Source of the DNA: Ciona intestinalis
Taxonomy: Eukaryota > Chordata > Ascidiacea > Phlebobranchia > Cionidae
Direction of reading: 5' to 3'
Length of the DNA: 64,000 bases
Assembly: GCF_000224145.3 (NCBI RefSeq)
Contig: NC_020168.2
Location: forward strand, 3,335,383-3,399,382
Under the pieces are notes generated by a model, which worked only from the letters and a program-made list of their open reading frames with translations, did no database searches and was not told the DNA's origin. Positions within the stretch are counted from its first letter, which is position 1, and every line of letters begins with the position of its first letter. This document shows, in pieces, positions 10,901 through 20,881 of this stretch. Both the position numbers and the translations under genes were made by a program.

Positions 10901-13900
10901 TCGTGAGGATACGGTTTTATAATTCTTTGATATGTTCTATGTTTACTACCGAATCTGACAAGAAAATAGAATGAAAAGGTGTCCCATCTTCCCCCATCCT
11001 ATTATACATATTATCTAAATTTTCTAACCGTATTTACCAATTAACAGTGGCCTATGGGAGTCGTGAGGATAAATTTTTATAATTCTGTGTTTACTACTAA
11101 ATAGAACGGTAAAAAGAGTAAAAAGGTGTTCCATCTTCCCCCCCATATACTATATATATTTGGCTGTAATGTTTCCTTTATGCACAGGAGTTATTCAAAT
11201 TATTTCAATGGGACTTTAAAATGCCGCCGGATTACCAGGACCCTGTTCCGGTAAGCTTTAAAATTTTCATCGAGCTTCCATTATAGCTGAAATTCAGTCC
11301 TACTTACTTGAGCTGTGCCTGGTATTGTAAACTTGACTGTTTTGAACGCAGGTTTAACGTTAGCTAGTGGATGGCCTGGACATGGGTTTGGTGAATCAAC
11401 GTCGTTTGTGGAATACGAACAACCGCTTGGGGAAGTGATTAAAATACCTGTGTAAAGAAATGCAGTTTTTCATTTGCCTATGAGTGTCGTAAGGATACGG
11501 TTTTATAATTCTTTGAATGTGCTTTGTTTACTTCCAAATGGGAGGGGAAAATAAACAAAGAACATACAAAGAATTATAAAACCGTATACGCTTACGACTT
11601 CCATAGACCGTTGCTAATAGTTTTAAACGCGATCAGGAAATTCGGATATTATGTGCTAAAGGTGTCCCATCTTCTCCCACAGTACTATATTGTAAATAAA
11701 TTGTAAATATAGCAGAGTAAAATGAGAATAGAAATCTTCCTCACACTACTATATACAGTGGGGTGGGGGAAGATGGGACACATTTAACTATATTTTCTCG
11801 TTCCATTTGGTAGTAAACAAGAAAAACTCAAAGAATTATAAAACTATATCCTCACGACTCCCATAGACCGTTGTTAATTGTTTAAAACACGTTCAGGATA
11901 TTTGGATATTATGTGCTAAAGGTGTCCCATCTTCCCCCGCCCTACTATATAAAACACATTCAAGCCCAAGCCAAAAACTTAATGATGAATGTTCAACCAA
12001 AAACGTAATGATGAATGTTCGACCTTACCCGGAGAAACGTCCCCATCTGACCAGGTGAATGAAAAAACAGTCAGAACCCCAATCGTAGCGTCCATTTCAA
12101 CGTCAGTAGTAAAACTTTGACCTGCTTCCATGACTTTTGATGTACTGTGGATCTGGTAGGCACAGCAATAAGATTAGGCACAACAAACGGACATAGCAAT
12201 ACTTAAAGTGTGAACTGCTTTTGCAACACAATGTGGGCCTTACCCCTGTAAATAACAGCGACTTTGTATATTACTTTCCTAGGACCCCCTTGATATGTGG
12301 TGTGACAAAGCATATTAAACTGTATATATATAGTAGGTTGGGGGAAGATGGGACACCTTTTTATTCTATTTTCTCGCCCAATTTGGTAGTAAACAAAGAA
12401 AATGCAAAGAATTATAAAAGCGTATCCTCACGACTCCCCTAGAGTGTTGTTAATTGTTTAAAACACGATCAAGACATTTAGATATTATGTGCTAAAGGTG
12501 TCCCATCTTCCCCCACCCTACTGTATGTATACATGTATATAGGGTGGGGAAAGGTGGACGCCCTTAGCAATAATATTTAAATATCCTGATAGTGTTTTAA
12601 ACAATTAACAACGGTCCGTGGAAGTTGTGAGAACACGGTTTTATATTTTTTCGATTGTTCTTTGTTTACTACCAAATAGGATGAGAAAATAAGATAAAAA
12701 GGTCATGTCCTATTTTCCCCTACCCTGCTATACATGTTCTGTTCTACGTGGGTGCGGTCCTGCAGCCTAAAACGATTTTACCAAACATGATTTAGGCAAG
12801 AATTGGTTTATTATCTAACTACCAGTGTCTTTTTGTTGTACCTCAACGAATGTTGAAGCCTGCCACAAATGTAGACAAGAGCTGCAACGTATGGTGGATA
12901 ACAGTTCTACGTACCATATTAGCTTGCTGGATGACGTCACCATCTTTACTTTTTGAAAGCTGGTTGTACGCTCCAATCAATGGTGTTATATCATCTGTAT
13001 CTCCATAAAACCAAGTACCAGAAGTTGCGTCGACCAATCGGACTAGAGCTTGGTTGGCGGTCGTCGTGAAAAAAACTGCGCTTACTCTACATTTCTGTGG
13101 TGAAAATTTTGAATAAAAGAAAAAATGAATGTAATTTTTGTCCTGGATGGCGGGGCAACTACAGTCGGTATAACATGGTGTTCCGTTTTTTTAAATCACA
13201 GAATGTGTAACTTTTTGAGTGATTATCTGTATGGCTGTCGTTTCAGACTACGAAATTGCTTTGGTCAAATATATATACTATATGTACAGTAACAATGAAG
13301 AACCTACCCAAGCTCTGTAACCAATAAGTTTTATGTCATCGAAATAAAAAGATATCAAAACTGTAAATCTTATAAAACGGTATAAAAACAGGTCAAGGTA
13401 TAACCTTCTTAACAACTTTATCATGCACATCAGCAACGCTAGGTTCCACATTCTCTTCCCCGTCAGTGAAGACGATAATATCCCCACATAGATCAGGGGA
13501 GTGCTGCTCCATAATCTAAACACAACTAAAATTGTATGTACTGCTGCCTATTACATATGCCCTGTAAAACACATGTATTTCCGTACTGTGGTCGGTCATT
13601 TATTCTTTTTCCTATATAACATATTTTTTTTGTTTCACACATGACGTTCCCGCTTACGAGTTACCAGATGTGTAACTTTGTAGGTGATTATTTTAAAGGT
13701 TATTTTTTAATCATTTTTGTTTATATATGGCTGACAACTCAGACAACCCAGTACTGGGACTGCTGGCGTGGAGAACTTGGTACGAGGTATTTATGAACTT
13801 AAGTTTTCCTGTATCACGTTGTCATGTGACATGTGCATTACTAAGAACGTAGTACTGTGGGGGTAAGATGGGACCACTTTAACACAAATATTTTGATCGT

Positions 13901-16900
13901 GTTTTAAACAATTTACAACGATTTATGGTAGCCGTGAAGCTGCGGTTTCATAATTCTTTAAATATTCTTTGTTTACTACCAAGCAGGACCGGAAAATAGA
14001 ATGAAAAGGTGTCCCATCTCCTCCCACCCTACTGTACATAAAAATGCCATGCATTATTACCTGAACAGCTGAATTTATTCCACAACCGATACAAGTACTT
14101 CCTCTCACTGATCTGGGAAGACGCCGGATGAGTGATGCTCGATCACTTTGATCCCTGATCCTGGTCAAAGGACTTAATTTTCGAGCAATGGTTGAAAATA
14201 TCGTGATACCAACGTAGTCCCCACGTTGTACGAAGTCGTCAACGAATGTGTTCATTATTTGCCTCATTTTAGTAAGTCGCCCCTGTTATTCATACACACG
14301 GTCAATTATAAAGTAAATAAAGAGAAATGTTACCCGTTTTGTTGGTTTTTACATATCGGTTTTGACTTAATAAGTTTATGAGTAGTTCAGGGGTTACCTA
14401 TGTAATTTTACACCTGAGGAAAACGTGAGTTACAGACCTTAATTTGTGTTTCTACAGTTGATGTACTTATACCGTAAAGTATTTTGATAATAGGTTAACC
14501 CAGTCCTAATTCCCAGGTTTCCTAGAAATACATCCATTATAAAATACAATACATAATACAAGGTAATGCCGTTCTATTGAGCAGAAAAAAATGAATAATA
14601 TTTTTACCCCCCACATACTGCCCGACACATCCAACACAAGTACGAACGATCGATACGGGAACGGTTTCACAACCCGGAACGTGGGTATTGTGCTTGCAAC
14701 ATTCGGGTTGGCCAAATTGCGGCCGCCGGTGAAATCTACTGATGATGTAATAACGTCCCAAACACTTCGTTTGTTGCATTTGTCGTTGTGCTCATTCGGT
14801 GCTTCTCTGTTATGCCGGTTTAATGGATCGTTATCGTTGTCGTCACAAAATCCATTAATCTACATATGAACAATATTGCATAAATAAATAAATAAATAAA
14901 TAAATGGATGTAACTTTTTTATCTTCACCTGGCGAGGAAACGACATTCGTTAATTATAACACGGGTGTTTTTTTTATACACCTCGTGCCCGATTACGCGG
15001 GTTCCCAGCATATTTGTAATTTTGTGTGGAATTGTTTTACTTTTTCATAAACGGCCTATAAATTCACTTATTACATTCTAACATTCGACAGAAATCTAGT
15101 TACAAAGTTGTGCATAAACATATATGCTTACCTCATTAACATATTGGTAAGACATAATAGATGCCTTTAAGTCAAGGTCCTGGTCCCATGCAAGAATAAA
15201 CTTGCAATCTGTAGAATTGGGTAGCAACGTTTGTGGGTCGTAATTACATACGTCTTGCACAATCTCATTGTTCTGAACTATCATGTTTTCTCCTTGTATC
15301 CCCAAAGAACATCTGGTATCAGTATTGGAATATAAGTTGGCATATCATTGTTGGGTAGGACGAATACCGATAGTACTTCACATTTCTTATTTAATGAGCT
15401 TTAAAAAGGGGTGGGGTGGGGTGAGATGGGACACCTTTTCATTCTATTTTCTCGTGCCAACTAAGAACATTCAAAGAAATATAAAACCGTGTCCTCTAGA
15501 CTCACATATATGCCGTTATTAATCGTTAAAACACGATCAGGATATTTATGTGCTAGAGGTGTCCCATATTCTACCACAGAACTATATTAACAACTCTATT
15601 ATCGTCTTGGGGATACCGGTGTATAATTGTGTAAACATCCTTGTTTACTACAAAATAAGACGTTAAAGGAAAATTAAAATATGGCTCTTCTTATGCCATA
15701 AAGCTTTGTATTTGTGTATGTGTCCTACCTTGTAGCTTCAATAGTACCCGTTGAGGATATATAGAACGGCGCGTAATCACCAGAAGCAATCTCGTCAAAA
15801 ACACCCCAGCGATAGTGAGACCATTCATGCACCATTACCTTGCCTGTGTATGAATGTTACTTTCGTTGGTTATGTATCTTGATCTGTTGGGATTTGTTGT
15901 ACAGGCATTTTGTGAGTGATTATTTTTTCATGATTAACAATTTGGACAACTCGTAGGGGTTTGAGCAAAAAAACCCAAGAAACAAGTGCTTTGCCCAAAG
16001 AACGCATACGCCGACAATGGTAGCAGCGCCGAGCTTCGACTGCTAAATACTTTTCCATGATACTGGTTATGAAGCGGGCACTTTTTACCTCTCAAACGGT
16101 ACACTGTACAATATTGTGCTGGTAGACCTTTTATTTTAGTGTATTTTTATAAGAAACACCGTTTTTCATTATACGGATCTTTGTTATTGCAATCAAATAT
16201 AGATAGCAAATCAAAGTTATGTAAATAATTTCCTCGCAAAATTCACCTCTCTGTCCGAAACTCTCAACGTAAGTATCATTCGTATAATAATCCCGTGTTG
16301 TAAATATCCTTGTACCAGGTTCACCACACCCACCAGGTTGTAGAACATACGGGATGTTACCACGTACTCTGTTGGTGTTTGTAACTACTACGTCAGCCTG
16401 TATAGCAAGATCCATTATACACAATGTTATACAGTTGTAGCTTATGTAGGCTGAATATATTATATAGTAGTGTGGGGGAAGATGGGACACTTTTAGAACA
16501 TAATATCCAAATATCCGGATCGTGTTTTAAACAATTAACAACGTTCTATGGGAGTTGTGAGGAAACAGTTTTATAACTCTTTGAATGTTTTTTTTGTATA
16601 CTACGAAATGGAACGAGAAAACAGAATGAAAATGTGTCCCATCTTTCCTCACCATACTATAACATTAAATGCCACAGATTTAGCCGATATGTTAAATAAA
16701 TGATAAAGGGGACTTTTTTATCTTCGAATGTTGGTGCAACGACAGTCGTTACAACCACCGCTTACAAGTTAACCACAGCACCCATAGCTTTGTGGGATAT
16801 AGCAGGGTAAAAGACGATGGGACACCTACCTATTCTATTTTCACGTTTTATTTAGTAGTAAACAAAATGTCACTATAAGATTAAACCGTATCCACACAGC

Positions 16901-18016
16901 TTCCATATACAATTGTTAATTGTTTACTAAAACATGACAAGGATGCTTGGATGTTATGTGAAAAAGGTGTCCTATCTTTCCCCACCCTACTACATGTTAT
17001 ATTTGTGGGATATTATATTAAAATTATTACGGCATCGTAGGTTTCGTCAAAGGCCCTTTTGTAAGTTCCATTCCATGACTTAGGTACAAGTATGGTAATG
17101 TTTCCAAAATATGCTCGTTTTCTCGTCGCTGTATACAAAGCCGCCGATGCTTCTGTCCAGGCAGCCTAGTAAAAAAACGAAGTAACACCATTGAATGAAA
17201 GGAATTAATTTATCCTCGTGTGTCGGGCAAGACAGATTTTTAACACAAGGTCTTATTTTACACATGAGTTAAATTCCTTATGGGTGATGAGGTCCTTGTA
17301 AAGGACTTTGGTTCATTATACCCCAGAAAAATACACAAGTTACTTCGCATATGTAACTTTATGCGTGATTATTTTTCTGTTATTTTTTGTATGCTGGCTG
17401 CATGGCAACTCAGCAGTCAATCATTTTTAAGTAGGCGTTAAGTGTCTTGCCCGTATAGGCACACATACGCATACATTTGTGAGAGCTTCGAACCTTAAAA
17501 CCAACCTTTGCAGTTTATAAGCGAATGCTCTAATATTTAGCCATATACAGCACTGGGCTAAATAGTTGTACGTTATGTACGTTAACTAAACACGATAATG
17601 GCAAATTTTGAAGCAGAGGAAGCATAGGTGAACGAGAAATTTAAACTCCGTGGGTAGTCAATATAAATAAAAGTATGCACTTTTACAAAAACATAAGTAA
17701 AAAAATAGTATGTAGTACTGTGGGGTGAGATGGGCCACCTTTTATAACTCTTTAAATGTTCTTTGTTTACTACAAAAAGGGATCATAGAATGAAAAGCTG
17801 TCCCATCTCCCCCCAAAGTACTATACTAGGCTACTCCGTTGTAAAACAAGTTACCTTAATAGAATTAAGAAGTGTTGTGCTTTCCGCTATCTCAGGGTTG
17901 ATGGCGATTACAACACCTTGGTAGGAATTGCCTACCAGACTAACGGAGTCGAATGTTGCAGAAACAAAATAAAAACTGCAACAAACAAAGAATATCTCGC
18001 GCAGAGGTGTCTTCAT
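4933..18016 (-). CDS. CLCA family protein (calcium-activated chloride channel regulator)
   Basis: Twenty exons join in phase (about 1034 residues): 17855-18016, 17031-17165, 16247-16397, 15729-15843, 15132-15312, 14608-14859, 14061-14282, 13405-13515, 12915-13094, 12029-12152, 11308-11447, 10160-10309, 9624-9726, 9191-9273, 8839-8932, 8432-8549, 7847-7989, 6866-7052, 6307-6452, 4933-5240. An N-terminal signal peptide ([10 protein letters not shown]...) is followed by the CLCA metalloprotease region with zinc site HEWSH (about 155-159) and RWGVFDE; then a Cys-rich part; a VWA domain with DVSGSM (about 325-330) and FTDGEEN; a beta-sandwich part ([24 protein letters not shown]); and a fibronectin-like part ([19 protein letters not shown]). 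CLCA proteins are secreted or surface, self-cleaving regulators of chloride conductance. The tail after a Thr/Pro linker is unusual. The start is the only ATG that yields the signal peptide. The 13-kb span is due to intronic MITEs. Confidence 0.93.
5241..6306. other. Last CLCA intron
   Basis: Beyond the MITE at 5306-5500 this intron has AT-rich unique sequence. Short ORFs here (for example 5538-5741 minus) lack splice or family support. Confidence 0.5.
5306..5500 (-). mobile_element. MITE copy in last CLCA intron
   Basis: The left end AGTAGGGTGGGGGAGAT is followed by the reverse-orientation core (ttttcatcctattttcc) and an altered right end, TACCCCACAGTA. Confidence 0.85.
6596..6730 (-). mobile_element. 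SINE 3'-end fragment, diverged
   Basis: It keeps the tail-side blocks of the SINE (tttattatccttgcgtgg, cgacagtcgttataac, cacctcgtg) but lacks the tRNA-like head. Confidence 0.55.
7217..7411 (-). mobile_element. SINE copy with internal deletion
   Basis: It reads from the ATGAATG tail through cctcgtgccagcttacgag to the head remnant ggcgcgctaaccactatacc. The middle domain is missing. Confidence 0.8.
7527..7652 (-). mobile_element. MITE copy with internal deletion
   Basis: Both inverted-repeat ends are present (AGTAGGTTGGGGAAGATGGG and CCCCATCCTACT) but about 70 bp of the core is lost. Confidence 0.8.
7661..7775 (-). mobile_element. SINE 3'-end fragment
   Basis: Tail and right-hand domain only (ttatcctcgcgtggccgg to gagttaccatgtatgtta). 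It starts 9 bp after a MITE. Confidence 0.75.
8068..8152 (-). mobile_element. MITE half copy
   Basis: Only the part from the aacacgatcaggatat block to the CCCCCACCCTAGTA end remains. Confidence 0.7.
8223..8414 (+). mobile_element. MITE copy, full length
   Basis: Ends AGTAGGGTGGGGGAAGATGG and CCCCCACCCTACT. Its right end lies about 20 bp past the donor of the CLCA exon 8432-8549 (minus strand). Confidence 0.9.
8574..8776 (+). mobile_element. MITE copy, full length
   Basis: Ends AGTAGGATGGGGGAAGACGG and CCCCCACCCTACT, with TATA on both sides. It lies just upstream of the acceptor of CLCA exon 8432-8549. Confidence 0.9.
9402..9534 (-). mobile_element. MITE copy with internal deletion
   Basis: Ends GGTAGGGTGGTGGAAGATGG and CCCACCCTACT; the core is shortened to about 90 bp. 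Confidence 0.8.
9893..10020 (+). mobile_element. Degraded MITE copy
   Basis: The left end AGTACTGTGGGGTATAAGATG is recognisable; the right end is reduced to CCTCTATACTACT. Confidence 0.6.
10333..10662 (+). mobile_element. SINE copy, full length, diverged
   Basis: The tRNA-like head (ccggcgccggagcacagctgg) is followed by the central gtctttgggcaagacactta block, the ctcgtaagctggtgcgagg block, and an attcattcat tail. Confidence 0.85.
10815..11010 (+). mobile_element. MITE copy
   Basis: Left end TACTGTGGGAGAAGATGGG and right end CCCCCATCCTATTATA. Confidence 0.85.
11012..11152 (+). mobile_element. MITE fragment directly abutting the previous copy
   Basis: The left inverted repeat is missing; the copy begins in the internal ttatctaaat block and ends CCCCCCATATACT. 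Confidence 0.7.
11478..11696. mobile_element. Snap-back pair of MITE fragments
   Basis: A plus-orientation core fragment (to about 11549) runs directly into a minus-orientation one. The cggttttataattctttga block is followed about 50 bp later by its complement, giving a hairpin with arms of about 45 bp. Confidence 0.75.
11755..11950 (-). mobile_element. MITE copy, full length
   Basis: Ends AGTGGGGTGGGGGAAGATGG and CCCCCGCCCTACT. Confidence 0.9.
12332..12526 (-). mobile_element. MITE copy, full length
   Basis: Ends AGTAGGTTGGGGGAAGATGG and CCCCCACCCTACT, in the CLCA intron between exons 12029-12152 and 12915-13094. Confidence 0.9.
12538..12733 (+). mobile_element. MITE copy, opposite orientation, 12 bp from the previous one
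   Basis: Ends ATAGGGTGGGGAAAGGTGG and CCCCTACCCTGCTATA. With its neighbour it makes an inverted pair. Confidence 0.85.
13126..13260 (-). mobile_element. Diverged SINE fragment
   Basis: Tail-side blocks gaatgtaat, cggggcaactacagtcggtat and tttttgagtgattat remain. Confidence 0.5.
13636..13800 (-). mobile_element. Diverged SINE fragment
   Basis: It retains cgcttacgagttaccag, tttgtaggtgattat, atggctgacaa and a degraded central block. Confidence 0.5.
13851..14036 (+). mobile_element. MITE copy
   Basis: Left end AGTACTGTGGGGGTAAGATGG, right end CTCCCACCCTACT. Its right end lies about 25 bp beyond the donor of the VWA exon 14061-14282. Confidence 0.85.
14903..15050 (-). mobile_element. SINE 3' part preceded by an (ATAA)n run
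   Basis: An (aaat)n simple repeat at about 14880-14902 leads into the SINE tail-side domain (ggatgtaac, cgacattcgttaattataac, cacctcgtgcccg). Confidence 0.65.
15408..15588 (-). mobile_element. MITE copy, diverged
   Basis: Left end GGGTGGGGTGGGGTGAGATGG; the right end is degraded to TACCACAGAACT. Confidence 0.75.
16466..16661 (+). mobile_element. MITE copy
   Basis: Ends AGTAGTGTGGGGGAAGATGG and CCTCACCATACTATA, in the intron before CLCA exon 16247-16397. Confidence 0.85.
16803..16995 (-). mobile_element. MITE copy
   Basis: Left end AGCAGGGTAAAAGACGATGGG, right end CCCCACCCTACT. Confidence 0.8.
17714..17826 (+). mobile_element. Short internally deleted MITE
   Basis: Ends AGTACTGTGGGGTGAGATGG and CCCCCCAAAGTACT, with about 70 bp of core. 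Confidence 0.75.
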
Positions 18017-18166
18017 TTTTAGCAGATTTCTGAACAATTTTTATTTCCTTAAACCGTCACTGCGTTGTATTAACAAAAACACTCTTTATTAGCTTAGTTA
18101 GTGGTTTTAATTTAAGCGATGATGTCGGTTCAGTCATTTCTCTAATAGTTGTTAAACGCTACTATA

Positions 18167-18365
18167 TAGTAGGGTGGGAGAAGATGGAGCACCTTTTTAT
18201 TCTATTTTCTCGTCCCATTTGCTATAATAAACAAAAATATTTAACGAATTATTAAAGCGTGTCCTCACAACTCCTATAGACCGGTGTTAATTGTTTAAAA
18301 CACGATCAAAAAAATATTTGGATATTATGTACTTAAGGTGTCCCATTTCCCCCCACCTTATACAA
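18167..18365 (-). mobile_element. MITE copy near the CLCA start
   Basis: Left end AGTAGGGTGGGAGAAGATGG, right end CCCCCCACCTTATA. It lies about 150 bp upstream of the CLCA start codon. Confidence 0.85.
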
Positions 18366-18499
18366 CAATAATAATAACTCAATAAACCAACCCCGTCAAA
18401 CTACTATAGTTCAAACCAACCCTAAAACGGGAACCGTATAGCTTATATTACAGCATCGTTTTATGTAACTAAAGCTATGCTACAGATATCTCATTATAT

Positions 18500-18690
18500 A
18501 GTAGGGTGGGGGAGACGGAATACGTTTAACACATAATATCCAAATATCCTGATCGTGTTTTAAATAAATACCAACGATTTATGGAAGTCGTAAGGGTACG
18601 GTTTAATAAATCTTTGAATGCTTTTTGTTTCCTACCAAATGGGACGAGAAATAGGATTAAAACTTGTCCCATCTTTCCCTACCCTACTTT
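18500..18690 (+). mobile_element. MITE copy
   Basis: Ends AGTAGGGTGGGGGAGACGG and CCCTACCCTACT. Confidence 0.85.
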
Positions 18691-19190
18691 ATCATATAAA
18701 ACTTTGTCAAATTACTTCGCTCCAATCCATCCTACATCAAGCTGCTCTTAGTTTATTAACAATGCGACCCAGATATTGGTTCCCGTACGCTACATTTGTA
18801 TCAGCAACACCCGCATGCTTGAATGCTTTGCTGACAGTGCACGAAGCAAACCTGTCAATATTTTCGAAAACTGCGTGCTCAGGTTTCGATCAATTGTAAC
18901 GGTGTCACGTATACATACCGAAAACAGCACTTACAACAAAATTTAGGCTTTGTATACCAGGAAACTGTCGTATTTCACTACTGAGCTAAGAGTTTTTCAT
19001 AGTTTTGGTTTAGCAGGCACGCTTTTTAACTGACATTCTTTCAAATACTTTTATTCATAGTGAATTTTAACGACTGCCGTTTTTTTCTGTTGATTCTTTT
19101 CTTTTTGTTTAATTAATTTGGTCTTCGCGATTGTTTTCGAACAGATAAATAACAAAATATGTAATGTGTGTGATCATCGACATATATTAT

Positions 19191-19384
19191 AGTAGAGTGG
19201 GGGAAGATGGGACACCTTTTTCTTCTGTTTTCTCGTAACATTTGGTAGTAAACAAAGAAAATTCAAAGAATTATAAAACCGTATCCTCTTGACTCCCATA
19301 GACCGTTGTTAGTTGTTTAAAATACGATCAGGATATTTGGATATTCTGTGCTAAAGATGTCCCATCTTCCCCCACCCTACTATA
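19191..19384 (-). mobile_element. MITE copy, full length
   Basis: Ends AGTAGAGTGGGGGAAGATGG and CCCCCACCCTACT, TATA flanks. It sits about 27 bp to the left of the hAT-like element's target duplication. Confidence 0.9.
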
Positions 19385-19418
19385 TGTCGTTTGTGTTTTG
19401 TAATTCGTAATTATAACC

Positions 19419-19834
19419 CAGAGCCATAGAAATACCGAGTAGTCCAACCGACGTTGGTCCAACCGACGTTGGGAAAATGCATATTTTCGGTAATTTGAAG
19501 GAAAACTCGGACTTAAAAATAAATTCAAAGGTTAAAAAGTCTAAAACATATGTGTTATTTGTTTTCTGTATCAAAACAAGTCAAAAAATGGATTTGGAAG
19601 CGGTTGATTTGTGACATTTTAGTAATTTAATGGGGGTAAATTTATATATTTTTTCAAAAAAATGTTTAGTAAGGTAAATAGAAGTTGTTTTACGCCTTCT
19701 CACAAAAGGAAATCGCAAATCAAACTTAATAATAATAACAAGTTCGTTTAAATTTATTGCGAAAGTCACCGCTCTTGCTCTATTTTGAACACACAAAGAC
19801 GGCAGTTGGACTACTCGGTGTTTATACGACTCTG
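19419..19834. mobile_element. Non-autonomous hAT-like element, 416 bp
   Basis: The two ends are inverted copies. The left begins CAGAGCCATAG and continues ACCGAGTAGTCCAAC; the complement of the right end begins CAGAGTCGTATA and continues ACCGAGTAGTCCAAC. Direct repeats of 8 bp flank it (ttataacc at 19411-19418, ttataact at 19835-19842, 7 of 8 identical). CAG-type ends and an 8-bp duplication are hallmarks of hAT transposons. There is no transposase ORF. Near the left end a unit of about 15 bp with the palindrome CCAACCGACGTTGG is present twice in tandem. Confidence 0.8.
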
Positions 19835-20072
19835 TTATAACTATGCCGTTTCAGGGTGGTGTTGACCTGGTGTTGACTGGTGATTCTATGGCTCTGGTGT
19901 TAACCAAAGAGCTTAAAACCAAAACCAAACTCTTTGGTGTTAACTGTATGGCCTTGGACACAAGTGACGAAACCAAAATCGTTTATATAAAAATTCTGCT
20001 ACGTATACTTAACTGGTGTAGGCCTAGTAATTTATCTTCTTACAACATTTTGCATATCATGTGTTTAACCTG

Positions 20073-20127
20073 TGGGCGTCAGGTGATAGGTGGGCGTCAA
20101 GTGATAGGTGGGCGTCAAGTGATAAGA
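20073..20127 (+). repeat. 18-bp tandem repeat, three units
   Basis: Units gtgggcgtcaggtgatag, gtgggcgtcaagtgatag and gtgggcgtcaagtgataa follow each other. Confidence 0.85.
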
Positions 20128-20881
20128 CGTTAGCCCACAGTCCGACTCCATAACATGTCCAGGTTCAAAACTCAGTTTATTCAACAAAACAGTTCGGGTT
20201 ACAACGACAAAACAACAACGACGTCACGATACTCTCCGGCCTCCAACTGGCTGGTCCAGGCTCACACTGCCTAGCTGTACAGTACAGGGCAGGGCTTATA
20301 AAGGAGATAACTCAAAGGCGAGAACTCCCAAGGCGAGAAGAAGCGTTATACACGAGGAAACATTATACACATTATACAGCAAGGCAAAGTCTTCTCAGCA
20401 TTGTTACAGGGCAAAGTCTCTCAGCATTGTATATAAAGAAGCATTGTTATACATGGGTTACAGGAAACAATCCAGGCGCATACACATTATGCCAGCTGGC
20501 CAGCTGTTAAAGTTACACAACGCAAAATTCAATCTTTATGCATTAAGTTAAATTTAGATAATTATATATATTAAATATTTGTGCTCGGAGCACCCTCAAC
20601 CGCTACAAACCCAAAAGCAGTATTCGTATACATACACTGTGAAACATCTATATGCTGCAGCGAGTGTTTTGGTGCTGCTCTCTTGTAATTTTTCATTTCT
20701 AAAAAACAAAGATTTTAAACACTACCTGCGCATGCGGTGTTCACATTTTCATACATTATCGAAAGTACATGATATTGCTACATTACATAGGCTACCATTT
20801 AAACTAAAGCACTCTTTTTGATCTTCGTTGTACTTGATTTATTCTGAATTTCATCAAATTACATCGACCCGTGATCCTACA

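Larger units (their letters stand above)
18017..20881. other. Divergent intergenic region between CLCA and RANBP1
   Basis: It separates two oppositely oriented start codons and so must hold both promoters. It contains three MITEs (18167-18365, 18500-18690, 19191-19384), a hAT-like element (19419-19834), a small 18-bp tandem repeat, and A/C-rich sequence at 20150-20520 with repeated tctcagcattg and ttatacacatta words. No TATA box stood out among the many TATA strings from MITE flanks. Confidence 0.6.

Noticed and set aside
14591-14869. Plus-strand ORF of 92 codons
   Set aside because: Shadow of the CLCA exon encoding the VWA start (DVSGSM) on the minus strand.
20150-20560. Possible LTR fragment
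   Set aside because: Some repeated words (tctcagcattg, ttatacacatta) are present, but no TG...CA ends, primer site or partner LTR could be shown.
20579-20821. 80-codon ORF upstream of RANBP1
   Set aside because: No similarity recognised and no good splice context; likely promoter or 5' flank sequence of RANBP1.
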